A stretch of 64,000 bases of DNA, taken from Allium sativum. Taxonomy: Eukaryota; Streptophyta; Magnoliopsida; Asparagales; Amaryllidaceae. The notes below the pieces were generated by a model that worked only from the letters and a program-made list of their open reading frames with translations, made no database searches and had not been told where the DNA came from. Positions 35,275 through 48,289 of this stretch are shown one piece after another. The DNA lies in assembly GCA_030737875.1 (NCBI GenBank), contig CM060923.1, positions 493,422,453 through 493,486,452 of the forward strand, given 5' to 3'. The stretch's first letter is position 1; every line of letters starts with the position of its first letter. Made by a program: the position numbers and the translations under genes.

Positions 35275-38200
35275 TGTAACGACCCGCCTTTTTGCCCGAT
35301 TCTCGCCGGAAATTAAACCGACTCAAATCGTTCATAAAGACGAATTGTTATGGGTACTTACATACATTGAACAAAAACAACAGAACTTTTCATTGAATAA
35401 TTCAATTTTACATCAGAGTTGCATGAATATCAGAGTTACACATAGATATACATAGCGGAAGAAATAAAACTCTCAGCGGAAGAACATCATCTGATACAGC
35501 GGAAGCTCCAACTCTAGCGTGAACTCTAACTCCGGAAGCGTTCTGAATCTTCTTCAACGATCCATAACTGCAAAACTAAACACTAGCTGCCCGTGTGGAA
35601 ATTAGTGGGCACCCAGAGTTTAGGAAGGAACAATAAACTCCAAGTCAGTCGTGGGACTGGTGTGAGAACTCAAAAACAGTTATCATTTAGGTTTCATTTT
35701 AAAGTTGGGCAATTCAACGGACCACGCCGCTAATGCGGAACGGGTTTTACTCCATATGAATTCCCATGCATAGAAATACGCAATGACTTTTGAAAAATGA
35801 AGCTATCATAAGCTCGTCCCACATCACACAATGCAAGCGCACACCAGATGGGCGAGTTTTGTCTTATGATAACCAAACATGATTTCATACGTGAAAATCC
35901 TCTTTTAATATTATCATATAGTGTGGAAAAACAAGTTCACAAATAAATGTATTAATCCTAGACGGCATAAGTGTCCCATACCACTATGTCGCCCTATATA
36001 AATAAAATCAAAACCGCATGGCTCGTATTGGAGATTTGGATTTCCAACTTGATGATTCCTGGCACGAAAGATCAATCAGGGACTTGAGCGAAGTGTAACG
36101 CAACAAATCGGCAGGGCAGTATCTACGGTTTTCGACCAGACGCGGCCCCCCGAACATACCCCATCCCCAGTTCACAAGTGGTTTCCCACTGCTGCAGCAC
36201 TCATCATCAAATCATATATATATATATATATACAGACCAAACCGCCAGTTTCTCATCATCCGGTGTGTGAGGTTTGTCGATGTCACGTCATACACAAAGC
36301 TTCGCTTCGATAAGCCATGCTTTGATCATCATTAGCTCATATCATACTTGGGTATGCCACATTGTCAATATCTCCACATATCACTAATTCGAATTAATAC
36401 ATATTCTCTAAGAACGTAACTTAGAGACGGAGATATTCAATTGCCACAAATCATATATATATTCACACGAATCAGTGCTACGAGGTCAATTACAATGTCA
36501 GACACACCATCCATACAAGTCCGTTCTAGGTCTTAACGGAACATAATCCGAAAATCTCCAAATATACTCAGATCTCCTACCACCCTCGTATCGGGTGTAC
36601 GGCCCGATCCGAGATACCAGCAATCGATCCAAATAATCTGGATATTTTCGGTCTTCATTTATCAAATTCCAAATCTTGAATTTGCTCCATAACGTCGTAA
36701 TATTACTTGGAATGGTTTCGGACCTATATCCGATCCCGGACTTTCCAAGTAACAACGTATTTAAATAATAGCTACAAATCACACGGGTTTCTTAATTCAA
36801 ATCTCCTTCCCAAGTATTATTGTTGTTTTATTTTGAATTACGGTTGGATTCAATTCCCGGAACCCGTTACCCTTTAAATCCTTTTCTCAAATTCAACATT
36901 TGTTTTCCCAAATTTACATTTCAAAACAACTTAATTAGTTCGTCGTCACTTGAATAACCAAATCTTTATTTGGATTTTGGATTTCCATTTCAATACCCAT
37001 ATTTCAAATATCAGTTCATATAGAATCAAATTGACTTGTACTCAATATTGATTCACAACTCAGGCGATATAATCAGAATCATGATATGAATACGTTTAAT
37101 ATTCTGATTGTATTGTCTGCCACTGTAAATCCACATCGACTATCTGACGACTGATTCTAATCAAACTCATTCTCACTTTAATTCAAATCTTATTTCAATT
37201 TCCTATCCGATAGTTAAATTCATTCTCATTTCAGATATCACATTTTTATTTGCAAAGTTCATATTTTTCTATCGACGGAAAATCTCTTGTACTTTTCTCA
37301 AAATAGCACCACACTTCCGCTACGCACTCTGATTTGGCGTATCCCAGTTTTAAACTAGTATTGTTTTAATATTAACAAACCGAATGTATTCAAATTTCTT
37401 TGAAACCAATTCTCAAGTATATATATTCCATTTTCCAAATCTTCTTGCATACGATGGCTTCAACATTTTATTTACTATGTTAATTCATTTCCAATGTGAC
37501 ATAGTATTATGAAACAAACAACTTGAGAATTTATTTGTAAAATATTTCACTTTTAATTCAAAAATCAAGTTTGTCCAAATCGCTTAACATTGTCAAACCT
37601 TCAATTCAAACGATATATGGATTTCATGCTTTCCAAAACTTGTTTCATTTCAAATAATCGTTAAAATTTTGGTTCGCCTCAAAATCCATATTACACCCAT
37701 ATTTGAATCATTTCCAAATTTCGAAATTTAAACCTTTAAATAATGTATGAGAATTGAAGCTTATTTTCAAAACACTTCACTCGAAAATTAAAAATTGATA
37801 TTCAAGAATATATATTACTTGATGCGATAAATTTAAAACACCAATTTATTCTAAATTTAAATAATTTAAATATTCAATATATATTTATACTCCTGATATC
37901 AATAAAATAAAATTTGTTCAATCTCCTTTAAATTTCAAAATTTTAAATTTTTTTTCCTTTTATTCAAACAATCATTCTTAGTATTATCGATAAAATCGAC
38001 GCTAAATCTCAGATCATTTTAAAGGCAAACAAAGCTTAATATTTCATTGGAAATTTCCAAAATTATTCATCTTGAATTTGATTTCAAATGGTTTCAAATT
38101 AACTTTCAACCAATTTTCCAATCGTTATTAAAATAAAAATATTTATTTAATTAAAGGAGTATTTAAAATCGGTCACCTGTAAGATCTGTAACTACGGTGC

Positions 38201-40023
38201 ATACGACTTTACTCAAACAGAACAATTGCAATAACATAACTAAACAAACATACACCATCCATTCATCGCAACCACAAAATAAATCAAGTGTGTACGAAGC
38301 GTTATTGTCAGTAACGCTCGGTGTTTTACGGTGTTACTACAGCATACATATCCATCGATCAATCAGCGACATACAACCATAACATTTCAAGCATTCACAA
38401 CCACTGATTTTCCGTCAATTATTATAATTATAAATAAATTATAACAAATTATTTCTACTCAAAATGAAATAATTAAAGTGGAGTTCTCACCTGCGCTGCG
38501 CTCTGGTTTCACTGACGAACCCGGTATCAACTGCATATCGGTTCACGAAAATTATAATTGACAAGCGCGCACCGTTCTTTGCAATAACATGCATGCACCG
38601 TACACCGCTCTACACACGCTCTTGCTTCTCCATGGACGCTACGCTTTGCAAATTTATATTCACATAAATATTTTTTTTTTTTTTTTTTTTTTGAGAAAAG
38701 CACGGATGTGCTTTGGAGGACCAAAATAGTTGCCACCATGCATGCTTGCGCATGCAACATGCTTCAGGCGCATTCTCCACTTCTCTCTCTTTTCTTTTTT
38801 TTTTCTTTTTTTTTTTTTTAAATGGAACCTGCGCATGCAGGTGGAACGACGAGGAAGGGACGGTGCAAATTCAAGAGGAGGAGGTGCGGAGACTGTAGGA
38901 GGGTGATGAGAGAGAAGGCTTGCGGATTTTCGGGTTGAGGTAAGTGGACTGGTTTGCGGGCGCGTATGGAGGAAAAAGTGAGGAGAGGTACTGCTAAAAT
39001 GGAGAGAAGTGCGGTTTTGAGGAAAACACTCAGGAGGTGGCGGAATCTTGCGAAGAGAGGAGAGCCGAGAGTAGAAGGAGAGGTACAGAGAGGTGTGGAC
39101 GTTGGGGTTGCGGAGGAAGAAGGAATACATGGGCGGTTTTGGTACAATGAGGGACACACGTCCATATATATAAAAAACAATTCACATGCATTTTAACACG
39201 TATGAGCATATGTGTCCTTCTTCTTACAACACTCATGCATGCATAAGGACACCTCAAAAGGACACATTGCCACTTCCAACGTGAGAACAATCCATGCGTT
39301 CCACCTTTTCATGAACACATCCATCCATATTTTTAAGTCCATACATAGTGTATTATTATGTTCCACTTCCAATTTTTGAAATTTAGAGTTATTTATCGCG
39401 AGTTACACTGAAATAAGACCATCATTGTAAACAACAACATGCTCTGATTCAAAAACAGCAATAAAACCGGTCTGATTGATCAATTCTGTAAAGCGTCTAA
39501 CGGACCACATTTATACCCAAAATACGTTGAAAAATTATCTGCTTATTTTTCAAAATAAAAATTACAGAAAAATTCTAAAAATTATTTTAAAACAGCGCGT
39601 GCAGAAATCGGATGAATATTTTTAACTGATGTTTAATTATAATTTATTTTCAAGTCAAACAATTATAAAAATTTAAAAATCCATATAAACTCCATATCTA
39701 ATTGTTTTAAAATCTTTATATATTAAATATTTCTTAAAACTAATCTTTCAATTATAAAATTCATATTATAAAACATTTATATATATATAAATACAAAAAT
39801 ATTATTACCTATAAATATAAAACCATTATATAAAAATTACGAAAAATCATTTCTATACAAAATCTTTAAAATAAGTCTTATACAAAATAAAATTATTTAT
39901 TTAAACTAATAAAAAGGGAATTTCAAATATTAAATCCTATTAATTCCAAAATATGTATTCAGAAAATCTCAAAATGTGCTATGGAAATTCATATTTAAAT
40001 TTAGAAAATTCTGGTTCGTTACA
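35275..40023 (-). repeat. Element C 5' LTR
   Basis: Minus-strand LTR. Core at about 35575-36560 (11-bp stem arms 35802-35812 and 35863-35873; CCGC/GCGG 35727-35738; CTCTAAG/CTTAGAG 36406-36426); donor-like CAG|GTGAG with GT at 38490-38489; TATA-like run about 39172-39163; RY box 39234-39241. Differs from the 3' LTR mainly by a longer T-run near 38670-38691. Confidence 0.93.
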
Positions 40024-40028
40024 TGCCG

Positions 40029-40720
40029 TCTATGATTGATACTTATGATTTGAAGTTGTTTTATACTCTATGCACTTATAATAGTATCAAATGATTTGTT
40101 TTAAACGTATCAAGCATTCTTGGCTATTATAAGGTAAAAACCCTATCCTCCGGCTTGCGTTGCATTGTGTGATGGGAACTGCGTCTTATAATAGCTTCAT
40201 TGTTCTTTATTTAGCATTGCGCTGTTGTTTCATACACTGGTGTTCTTGGGAGGAAACTCATTCCGTGTTATACGGCGTGGTCCCTTGATTTACCTAACTT
40301 TAAAATAAAGATTTATAACTGTTTTAGTTCTCACACCAGTCCCATGACTGACCTGGAGTATTGTTTTAAACTAAACTCTGGGTGCCCCTATTTTGACACG
40401 GGCAGCTAGTAGTTTTGGTTTTGCAGATTTATATTTACAGGATCCTGGTTTACAGCTGGAACGATATCCGGAAAGCTTTGTATCCGTATATCTCTTCTAG
40501 TTGTGTATTGTATTATTTTCCGCTGCTACGTAATTTATTTAAATCTCTGATATTTCTGTGTAATATTTATTCATTTATACTCTATATATTATTGTATTCT
40601 GATGGAATTGTTGTAATAAAGAATGAAATGTTCTTCCGCCTGCGTTCTATTTTGTCGTGTTCTCAAAACAATTCGTTCTTTCTCTTCTCCTCGGAGACCG
40701 GGGAAGTTCGGGTCATTTCA
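40029..40720 (+). repeat. Element A 3' LTR, segment 3
   Basis: Resumes after C and its duplicated TGCCG. Carries the 3' part of the core (11-bp stem 40123-40133 with 40185-40195; CCGT/ACGG 40263-40275), acceptor-like TTTTGCAG (to 40426), AATAAA 40615-40620, and terminus TTTCA followed by TSD TGAAT. Confidence 0.92.
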
Positions 40721-40725
40721 TGAAT

Positions 40726-40828
40726 TCAAAAAGGTTTCGTTGTTTCCTAATGCACTAAAGAATATGACAACCTTTATTTAAACTTGAATTTATTACCTTG
40801 TTTTCATAAGTATTGAATTCCACGAAAC

Positions 40829-40872
<44 letters not shown>

Positions 40873-41843
40873 CATGGTTAATATGCAATTTTTCTCTCAT
40901 ATTGAAATAGAAACAAATAAATTTTTAATAATAAAAGTTAACTTCATATACATGACATATGTACACATTTAAAAGGTAATAACGCACTATTATATGATTA
41001 TAATTGTTGACTGATTTCAAATTATCATGGAAAAATTGATTAACTTAAATAAATGGAATAAATTGCATTATTCCCATGACGTTTAGCAAAATAGGTATGT
41101 TCGCATTTCAACTAAATATGACAGGTTGAACATGATTTGCTCTAATATTTTTAATAGACTATAATCCTGGAATAATTGCTACCATATTAATAAAAATTCC
41201 ACTTAAAATAGTCAAACTGATAACATTGGCATTATCAGTAATATAAAACAGGATTTAATGTAGATACCCTTATGTTATTATTATTATTTTACATTTATGA
41301 TTAGGAAACCTGTAATTGTATAAATTTATAAAGTTAGAATGAAATATTTTTGAAACCTTAGAAGAAACATTAATACATTCTAGGCGTCAATTATGCATCA
41401 CCAAATATGTAAATGAAAACACAAATAAAAGTCGGCTACGTGCTTTGCATATGGGTTGTAGTTATTGGTTAATTATGTACAATATTGCCTCACTATATAT
41501 GTACCATTGATTACATTCATTCTTATTACTAAGGAATTCCAATACCTTTCAACATTTCCACATCATACTTTTTTTATCATAACCATTTTAATCTCAATAA
41601 CTTAATTAAATTACATAAACTTAAATAATCGAAACATACGGGATGTAAAAATAAGAAATGAATATGTGAAGTTTTGATTTAGTATTTATTAAAATTAGAA
41701 TTTAACAAACATACATAAAAGTCTAATTATGATGATTATTTCTTCTTTGTCGTTATTTATTTAAAATAAATTATTTTAAATATTCTATATTCATTTAAAA
41801 TTTCTAAAATTTTAAATTGGCCCCAAAATTGCGGGTTGTTACA
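40726..41843 (-). mobile_element. Element I, LTR 5' terminus (right half)
   Basis: On the minus strand this starts TGTAACAACCCGC at 41843 and continues into AT-rich sequence whose first 100 bp resemble the U3 starts of A and D (GGGCCARTTTAAAATTTT, then TTATTTTAAATAA...AACGAC). Bases 41844-41848 (TACAT) would be its TSD, with the partner left of the window. Includes an AT dinucleotide run about 40835-40868. No coding sequence. Confidence 0.6.
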
Positions 41844-41848
41844 TACAT

Positions 41849-42924
41849 TTCTTTCTAGCTAGAAGTGGTGTTAGCGACTCACCAGCCCTGACATTTTTAC
41901 TTATGTGGATGATGGAATGAGGCGCCTCGGTTATTTGAGTCCCTAGTGGCTCTATTTACGCCCCAAAGTGCAGGGAAACATATTGTTCAGGCATTATTAA
42001 TCGACTAACATATTTGTGGACCGGCCCTGAAGATCTAGGTGCGGTTGCGACTGTATCCTGAGGCACGGGCTAGAGTGTCTCGAATTCGCTAAGGACTATC
42101 TTTTGCCTTGGTTCATGATGGAAATCCAACTTCCAATATAACCCATGCGGTTTTGATTGTATAACTAGTATATCGACATAGTATATGGTAGCTATGCCGT
42201 CTATGATTGATACATTATGATTGAAATGTTTTTAAAACATATATACACTAATAATAATATCAAATCCGGTTTATCGTATCAAGCATTTTTGACCATTATA
42301 AGGTAAAACTCTATCCTCCAGTTTGCGTTGCATTGTGTGATGGGACTTGAGTCTTATAATGGTTTCATTTTTCTAAAAAACATTGCGTTGTTTAACGATT
42401 TACTTTAATTATGCATTGGCAATCCAATGGAGTAAACCCGTTCCGCGTTAGCGGCGTGGTCCTGTGATTAGCCTTATTAATAAATAGGTTAAGTAAGATT
42501 TCTTATACCAATCCCATGACTGACCTGTAGTTTGTTTCAGTTTGCAAACTCGGGTGCCCTCTTTTCCACATGCGCGGCCTTGTATTCAGGTTTTAGCAAA
42601 TTCGTTTTGGACAGCTATGGAGCTGAAGACGGATCCTATCATTTCTATTTTGTTGTTCAGGCTTCATTTAGTATATCATGTTTAATTCCGCTGCAATGTA
42701 TTTAATCTATTGTAAATTTATCTTCCGATGTATTATTATTTCGATGTACTCTGATATATTCTGTACTCTGATGTTACGTTATTATAATGTAATAAAATTC
42801 TTCTGTTATCTGTTCTGATGTGTTGTATGCCCAAAGTTAAAAGTATTAAAGGATTTCCAACTTTAGGATCTGGCCTGTGTGGTTTATGGTCGATTCAAAG
42901 GGTGGCGATTTTCGGCTCTTTACA
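41849..42924 (+). mobile_element. Element H: 3' part of a related LTR
   Basis: Homologous to the last 1.1 kb of the A, B and D LTRs, starting at the segment 'tttctttctagctagaagtgg'. Carries GAGGCGCCTC (41919-41928), the 11-bp stem (42292-42302 with 42353-42363), CCGC/GCGG (42443-42454), AGTTTG/CAAACT (42529-42550) and an acceptor-like CAG (42589). Ends CTCTTTACA at 42924 with no PBS after it, so it is a 3' LTR or a solo LTR. Its 5' part was separated by the insertion of I and lies outside the window. Confidence 0.7.
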
Positions 42925-43355
42925 TCACATGTTCATTTCAACAAAATGAAGAGACTGTAAAACTGAAAAGCTTATACATTTAGTCTTTGTTTAACTCTGC
43001 AACTCAGTGTAAATATTACAAAACGAAGGTGAAAATGAAGAATGCACCTTTCTTAAGCTTGACATTTGTTTACTTCCTCTTTTCTGTTGTATCATGTTTC
43101 TCACGTCTTCCCACCTGCATGAGATCTTTCTTTCACAATGTTAACAATAGCTAAAATAAATTTGCACAAAAATAAAAGCTAAATAAAATTGGGTATTCAA
43201 ATAAAAAAATAAAAAAAAACAAAAAACATTATTTTGCACAAAAAGTGGAGCTAAATATTATTTACTCTTCATGTGCTGAATTTAGTTAACATTGTTCACT
43301 TTCTCTTTTCTGTTGTCTCATGTTTCTCACATCTTCCCACCTGCATGAGATCTTT
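42925..43355. other. Unassigned spacer with a 60-bp direct repeat
   Basis: No gene seen. A roughly 60-bp segment (ctcttttctgttgt ... cacctgcatgagatcttt) occurs twice, at about 43072-43133 and 43297-43355, the second copy ending exactly at the start of D. The TCTTT at 43351-43355 is the candidate left TSD of D. Confidence 0.6.
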
Positions 43356-44920
43356 TGTAACAACCTGGAAAATACGAGCCAATTTAAAAATTTTAAATTG
43401 GTCATTTCAAAGGGATTTGAACAATTGAAATAGAATATTTCAATAAAATAGTGAATTAGAAGTAGTGAGTCAGTTGGAAAATATGAATTCAAACCTTGAC
43501 TGACTGTGCAGGGTGGAAAATATAACGAATTTTAGTGAAACCAAAAATAATTAAATCTGTTTATCAATACCTTTCTAACGAATCTGAAATATCGAAGTTT
43601 CATAACGGGAATCAAAAGTTATGGCCGAATGAATTTTCAGAAAGGACGCTATATAGAATATATAGCCCTGGAAAATAGATATTGTGCAAACGACCTCGGA
43701 ATTCGACGAAACCACTTTTGTTGGGTCCGGAATGTCAAACTATTGCTAGCTTTCAAATTTCATAATTTTTGAAGCTAGTATGTGAGTGTGGCAAAAGAAA
43801 ATGTGTTTGGTCAATTTTTGTTAAATTGGATCGACAAGAAAATGGCCATTTTTCAAACGATCTCAGAATTCGACGAAACTAGTTTTGTTGGGACCGTAGC
43901 GTCAAAACATAGCTAGATTTATTTTTCTGGAATTTTTCGAATCAATTTGTGGCCCTGGAAAATTGAAATGTACGTTCAAAGTTAAAAATTAAATGTTTTA
44001 TATTTTAATTTGAAGAATAACTGACTGTAACAGTCGAATTGGCCAACGAAACATATCCCATTGTGTCCGGGATGGGGGTATTTAGTTAGGGATGACAGTC
44101 GTTGGGTTTGAATTGGTGTTCGTGTGGAGAAACACTATTTAAAAATTTATTAAAACCATTGGCCAATCAGAAATTTTCTTTCATTATTTTTAAAAATAAA
44201 AAACCCGAGAAACCCTTTTTCTCCCTCCCGATCGACGATTTACATCGTTCGCCCCTTCCCAGCCAAATCGTCGCCGCCACAGGCGATTCCAGCCTTCGCG
44301 ACCACCACCAGTCGACGCGCCTCCCTCCCCTCTTCCAATCCGACCCAAGCTCGACCCCTATCGCCTCCTCCATCGCCAGAATCGTCGATCCAAAGTCGAG
44401 CACTTCCCTTCGCCGCCCCGATCGCCAGAGACCACCGAACCACCTCAAACCACCCTGCGCAGACTCCCCTCTCCTCCCTCTTCCACGTCATCACCTCTGA
44501 TCATCCTATCGTGCCTCGGTTCTCGCGAAAACTGCAACCCTAGTTTTGAACCATCGATAAAGGTGAGTTCTTTTTTATGTTTGAACTTTGAAAAATCATA
44601 TCTTTATGGTGTGTTGACGAAATTCAATGAAACAGGAAACATCGGGACCGCAAGGAAGCTCTCTACCACATAGAAGAGACCGCGGATTTTTTTGAGTCAT
44701 CTACGATTTTTAGCACTCCAAACACCAAAGTGAGAAATCTAAATTAAATGAATTTGAATGGAAAATGTTGTGTATAAATTATATAAGCGAAATATAAATT
44801 ACACACGTGTTGTATACCTCATGTACATACGATGTGTAAGCTATATAAGCGAAGTATGAATTATACATGCATAGTATAATTGATATATGTGTTGAAATGC
44901 AAGTGAAATATAGCAATAAA

Positions 44921-44954
<34 letters not shown>

Positions 44955-46091
44955 TCCCCGCGTCCAGAAACCATGGACGATATTTATTGTCGTGTATAGG
45001 TGTGAAATATTGGATGAAAATGCGAATGGTTGAATAATTGTTTGTGGTTGATATTGATTGGTTGTGGTTGAAAAATACCCATTGGTGATTGAAATGAATT
45101 GGAAATAATTGTGGAAATAAAAATAAAACATGCCGCCTGCGTGCGAATTAGATGCATGAATCCCTATTGTCAAAAACCGCGAGGTTTTAAGGTAGAGCGA
45201 GGAGCCGTACTAGGGACGATGCCGGTTTTAACTACCCTGCCGTTATGCTGCCGAAATTTTGAATAATATTCATGTGTTAGAATTATTTTCATATGTTGAA
45301 ATTATCTTCATGCGTTGAAATTAAAGTCATGTGTTGAAACTATATCCATGTGTGGAAATACTCATGTGTTGAGAAGTGATGTGTGAAAATTAAATTCATG
45401 TGTGAATGAATGAAGTGTTTAAACAATAAAAATCACATTTTTATAATATATATGAAGTATGTAAATTATTCGCCTTATATATAAATAGTTTTAATAATAA
45501 AATTTTTATCTTTCTTATATGAACAACATATATAAAATATCCATGTGTGGAAATGCTCATGTGTTGAGAAGTGTGTGTGTTGGAAAAGTTCATGTGTTGA
45601 ATAAAAAGATTGAACAATAAAAATTACATTTTTATTGAAACTATGAAGTGTTGAAAACATTCATTTGTCGAATAAATATTTTAAATGATAAAAATATCAT
45701 TTTTATCATATATGTGATATGCTAAAGATATGCGATCGTTGAAATAAATATTTGTGAAAGAAATATTATTTTTAACATGCATAGGAACTAAATAAAATAG
45801 TCATGTGGTGAAATATATTTTAGTTCGCCAAAATTATCCATTTTGAAATGTGAAGTGTTAAAAATTGCCACTTGTTCAAATAAATATGCATGAGTTGAAA
45901 TATTCATTAATTAGCTAATGATATGATATTTGCCTATGCATGCAACATTAGAATGAATGGTGTTTTTAAACCAAAGTGAATCAAATATGAAGTTGAATGG
46001 AAAATGAGAAGTGATAAGAATTGTATATATGTACATGCATATTTATTGAACAGGTTATAGCAAAGAGGCTAGAGAAGAGGAATAAAATTTT
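43356..46091 (+). repeat. Element D 5' LTR, segment 1
   Basis: U3 with duplicated module (GAATTCGACG at 43699 and 43866), leader about 44200-44572, candidate exon 2 (44637-44733), AT microsatellite about 44918-44955, and 'catgtgttgaa' repeats about 45240-45660. Near its end (46050-46091) it contains 'ttgaacag|gttatagc', which in A and B lies in the body. ATTTT (46087-46091) is F's left TSD. Confidence 0.85.
44200..44572 (+). promoter_or_regulatory. GC-rich leader of D
   Basis: C/T-rich, GC-rich tract ending AAAG|GTGAGTTC (GT at 44573), a good donor match. A 132-codon frame (44102-44500) spans it but is low-complexity Pro/Ser/Arg and starts upstream of the CT-rich region. Likely untranslated leader. 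Confidence 0.45.
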
Positions 46092-47159
46092 TGTAACACC
46101 CCACCTCCGCCAATGCCACTCTTGCAAGCACACTAGCTTTGGAGGGGCATTAAACAAGGTAAACATGCATGAAGATATCACAAGACAGAACATATAAGTA
46201 AAACAGAGTAAGTAAAGCAGCGGATAAAATTACTATTTCAAAACCATAGTCAAATTACATCAAAGTACTGATTCATTATTTTCCAACTACTACAAGTCTA
46301 GAAGATATAAACTGAAAACTGGAAATAACATAAAGTAAACTATCCCCAAAGTAGGATGACGCCATAGCATGCTCAAGTCCAAACCGTACATGAGCTATCC
46401 AGTAAGCAAGCTAAAGATCCAGCTAGGTGCTAGTGTTCCCACCCTGAGAACCTTGGGGGGGGGGGGAACGGAAGAAAAGAGGCGAAAGAAAACGGGTCAG
46501 TCAAAAAGACTGGTAAGTCCTACCTACTATTAGTATAAAAACTAATAAAGTTAACTAGACATGTAAAACAGAGATGAAACATAGGGTGATAACTGGCATG
46601 GTGAAAAGTTAACAAGATAGATCAAGTGTGGCATCGTATATACAAGGTTAAGTTGCACCAAGTGTGTACTAGTATTCCAATCCATGTCAAGTATAAACAA
46701 GAAATGATCCCTTGGCCCAAAGCTGGCCCAATATCATGAGGTGACCTAAATCAAGGTCCTACTACTCGGTCTAGTTGATCGGCTCCCTATAAGCCTAACT
46801 CGTCGTGTATCGGTGTCATACGACTTAATCGTGGAATGTAGTTAACTGTGCAAGGTCCACCCCGGGGTGTATCCAGCCCTAAGGTGTAAACCACAGACAC
46901 AATTCAAGCATGCACAGTCTAAACCTATTGGTGCCCATGTTCAACTCCGGACTTAATGTGCACGACCACGGTCCGCCTGAACAACCGGTGCACCCTTCAG
47001 CCGTCTCCTTTGGTCTCTTACAATCAGTCCAGTAATCGTGCCCCACCCTAGCCTAGTCCACGGTACCCATGATACTTCAAAGTAGGTTACTGCTGAAAAG
47101 GGCCACGTAACTAGGATTTCAAGCGGGTTAAGTGTGGTTAACCCTATCCTAACTATGTA

Positions 47160-47430
47160 TTGAGTTGGTCAAGTGTATTCAAGCAGTTCATGACTTAACC
47201 CTATCAATACATCGGGTTTAATTGGTTAAATATTCAAGTAGTCCTTGTCTTAACCCTACCAATCCATCGTGTTTAATTGGTTAAGTATATTCAAGTAGTC
47301 CATGACTTAACCCTACCAATCCATCGTGTTTAATTGGTTAAGTATTCAAGTAGTCCATGACTTAACCCTACCAATCCATCGTGTTTAATTGGTTAAGTAT
47401 TCCAGTAGTCCATGACTTAACCCTACCATG
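47160..47430. repeat. 55-bp tandem array in F LTR
   Basis: The word TAACCCTACC recurs at 47251, 47308, 47363 and 47418 (spacing 57, 55, 55), with further diverged copies upstream. The second LTR has the same array at about 54355-54625. Lies in the transcribed part of the LTR. Confidence 0.85.
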
Positions 47431-48289
47431 TGGCATTAATTAACTTAATGCACCCCAACCTCTCACATTAGACTTTGTTGTGGTTACTAGTTAAGCCGGG
47501 CGGGTCCGGGTAGCTTTACACCACGACCTAGTCTAACCTCGGGTTTTAAGTGCGATATGACCAACTACTCACATTGGGTCCTATTGTTTGTAGCCACTAG
47601 TTAAGCCGGTCGGTTCCGGGTAGATTTATGCTACAAACTCGACCCAACCTCGAGTTGGCCACTTTCATGTTTTCTACATGTCATGTCCACGTTCGGGTTT
47701 TCAAGCATAAACACATGTCAAACTTTCATGTCATATTTTCAAGTCATGTTTTCATGTTATTTAAGTTTGCCCAACTACCCATAACGTATTCCCATCGCAT
47801 GTAAATTCGCATCAACGCAAATAGATCAAAGAGGGAACATAACAATATGACAAGGTGGGCATAAGGTGGCAAAGTCTATCACAAGTCAAACATGGTGATA
47901 TTTGAGGCAAGGTTGTTCAACATACCAGCAAATGGCCTCAACATGTATGATGACGTAAAAGGTGACTTGGCCTCAAACATATCAAATAGCATAAGGGAGA
48001 TTTGGCCACAATCATGCATAATAACATAAGGGTGATTTGGCCAAAAGCATGCATAATAGCATAAGGGTGGTTTGGCCACAAGTTAAACGTGGTGGCATAT
48101 GAGGCAAATGTGTTCATAAACTTGCATATTACATTATAAGCCTCAAAACATGCATGATATCAACTTTAGCATAATAGGTGAAACATGGCCATAAATGACA
48201 TAGGATGATAGCTAGTGATTCGCATATAACATCACATGCAAGATAACATAAGGGTTATGAGAGTTTCTATGTTGCTTTATGCAACATTT

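Larger units (their letters stand above)
28325..40023 (-). mobile_element. Element C: long-LTR retrotransposon with remnant body, inverted
   Basis: Termini TGTAACGACCCGCC and GGTTCGTTACA. TSD TGCCG at 28320-28324 and 40024-40028. LTRs are 4738 bp (28325-33062) and 4749 bp (35275-40023), with very few differences apart from poly-T and AT microsatellite lengths. That points to a younger insertion than A or B. PBS and PPT show it lies on the minus strand, so 35275-40023 is the 5' LTR. The 2212-bp body has no recognisable gag or pol, only a broken acidic frame. Confidence 0.94.
1792..40720 (+). mobile_element. Element A: giant-LTR, short-body retrotransposon, twice interrupted
   Basis: Starts TGTAATAACCCGG and ends TTTCA. 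It is flanked by the perfect 5-bp duplication TGAAT (1787-1791 and 40721-40725). With the nested elements B and C removed it consists of a 6045-bp 5' LTR, a 1033-bp body and a 6057-bp 3' LTR, so LTRs make up about 92% of its length. The body has a PBS and a polypurine tract but no gag or pol. It therefore looks non-autonomous but transposition-competent in design. Both nested insertions are in the 3' LTR, and excising each with one TSD copy restores continuity with the 5' LTR. Confidence 0.93.

Noticed and set aside
47160..47430. TAACCCTA words suggesting interstitial telomeric repeats
   Set aside because: The plant telomere unit is TTTAGGG in tight tandem; here CCCTA words occur once per 55-bp unit, with no contiguous telomere repeat.
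47879..48079. 66-codon minus-strand frame with repeated Tyr/Pro/Cys words in the F LTR
   Set aside because: Produced by the 36-bp tandem repeat; 36 is divisible by three and there is no family similarity.
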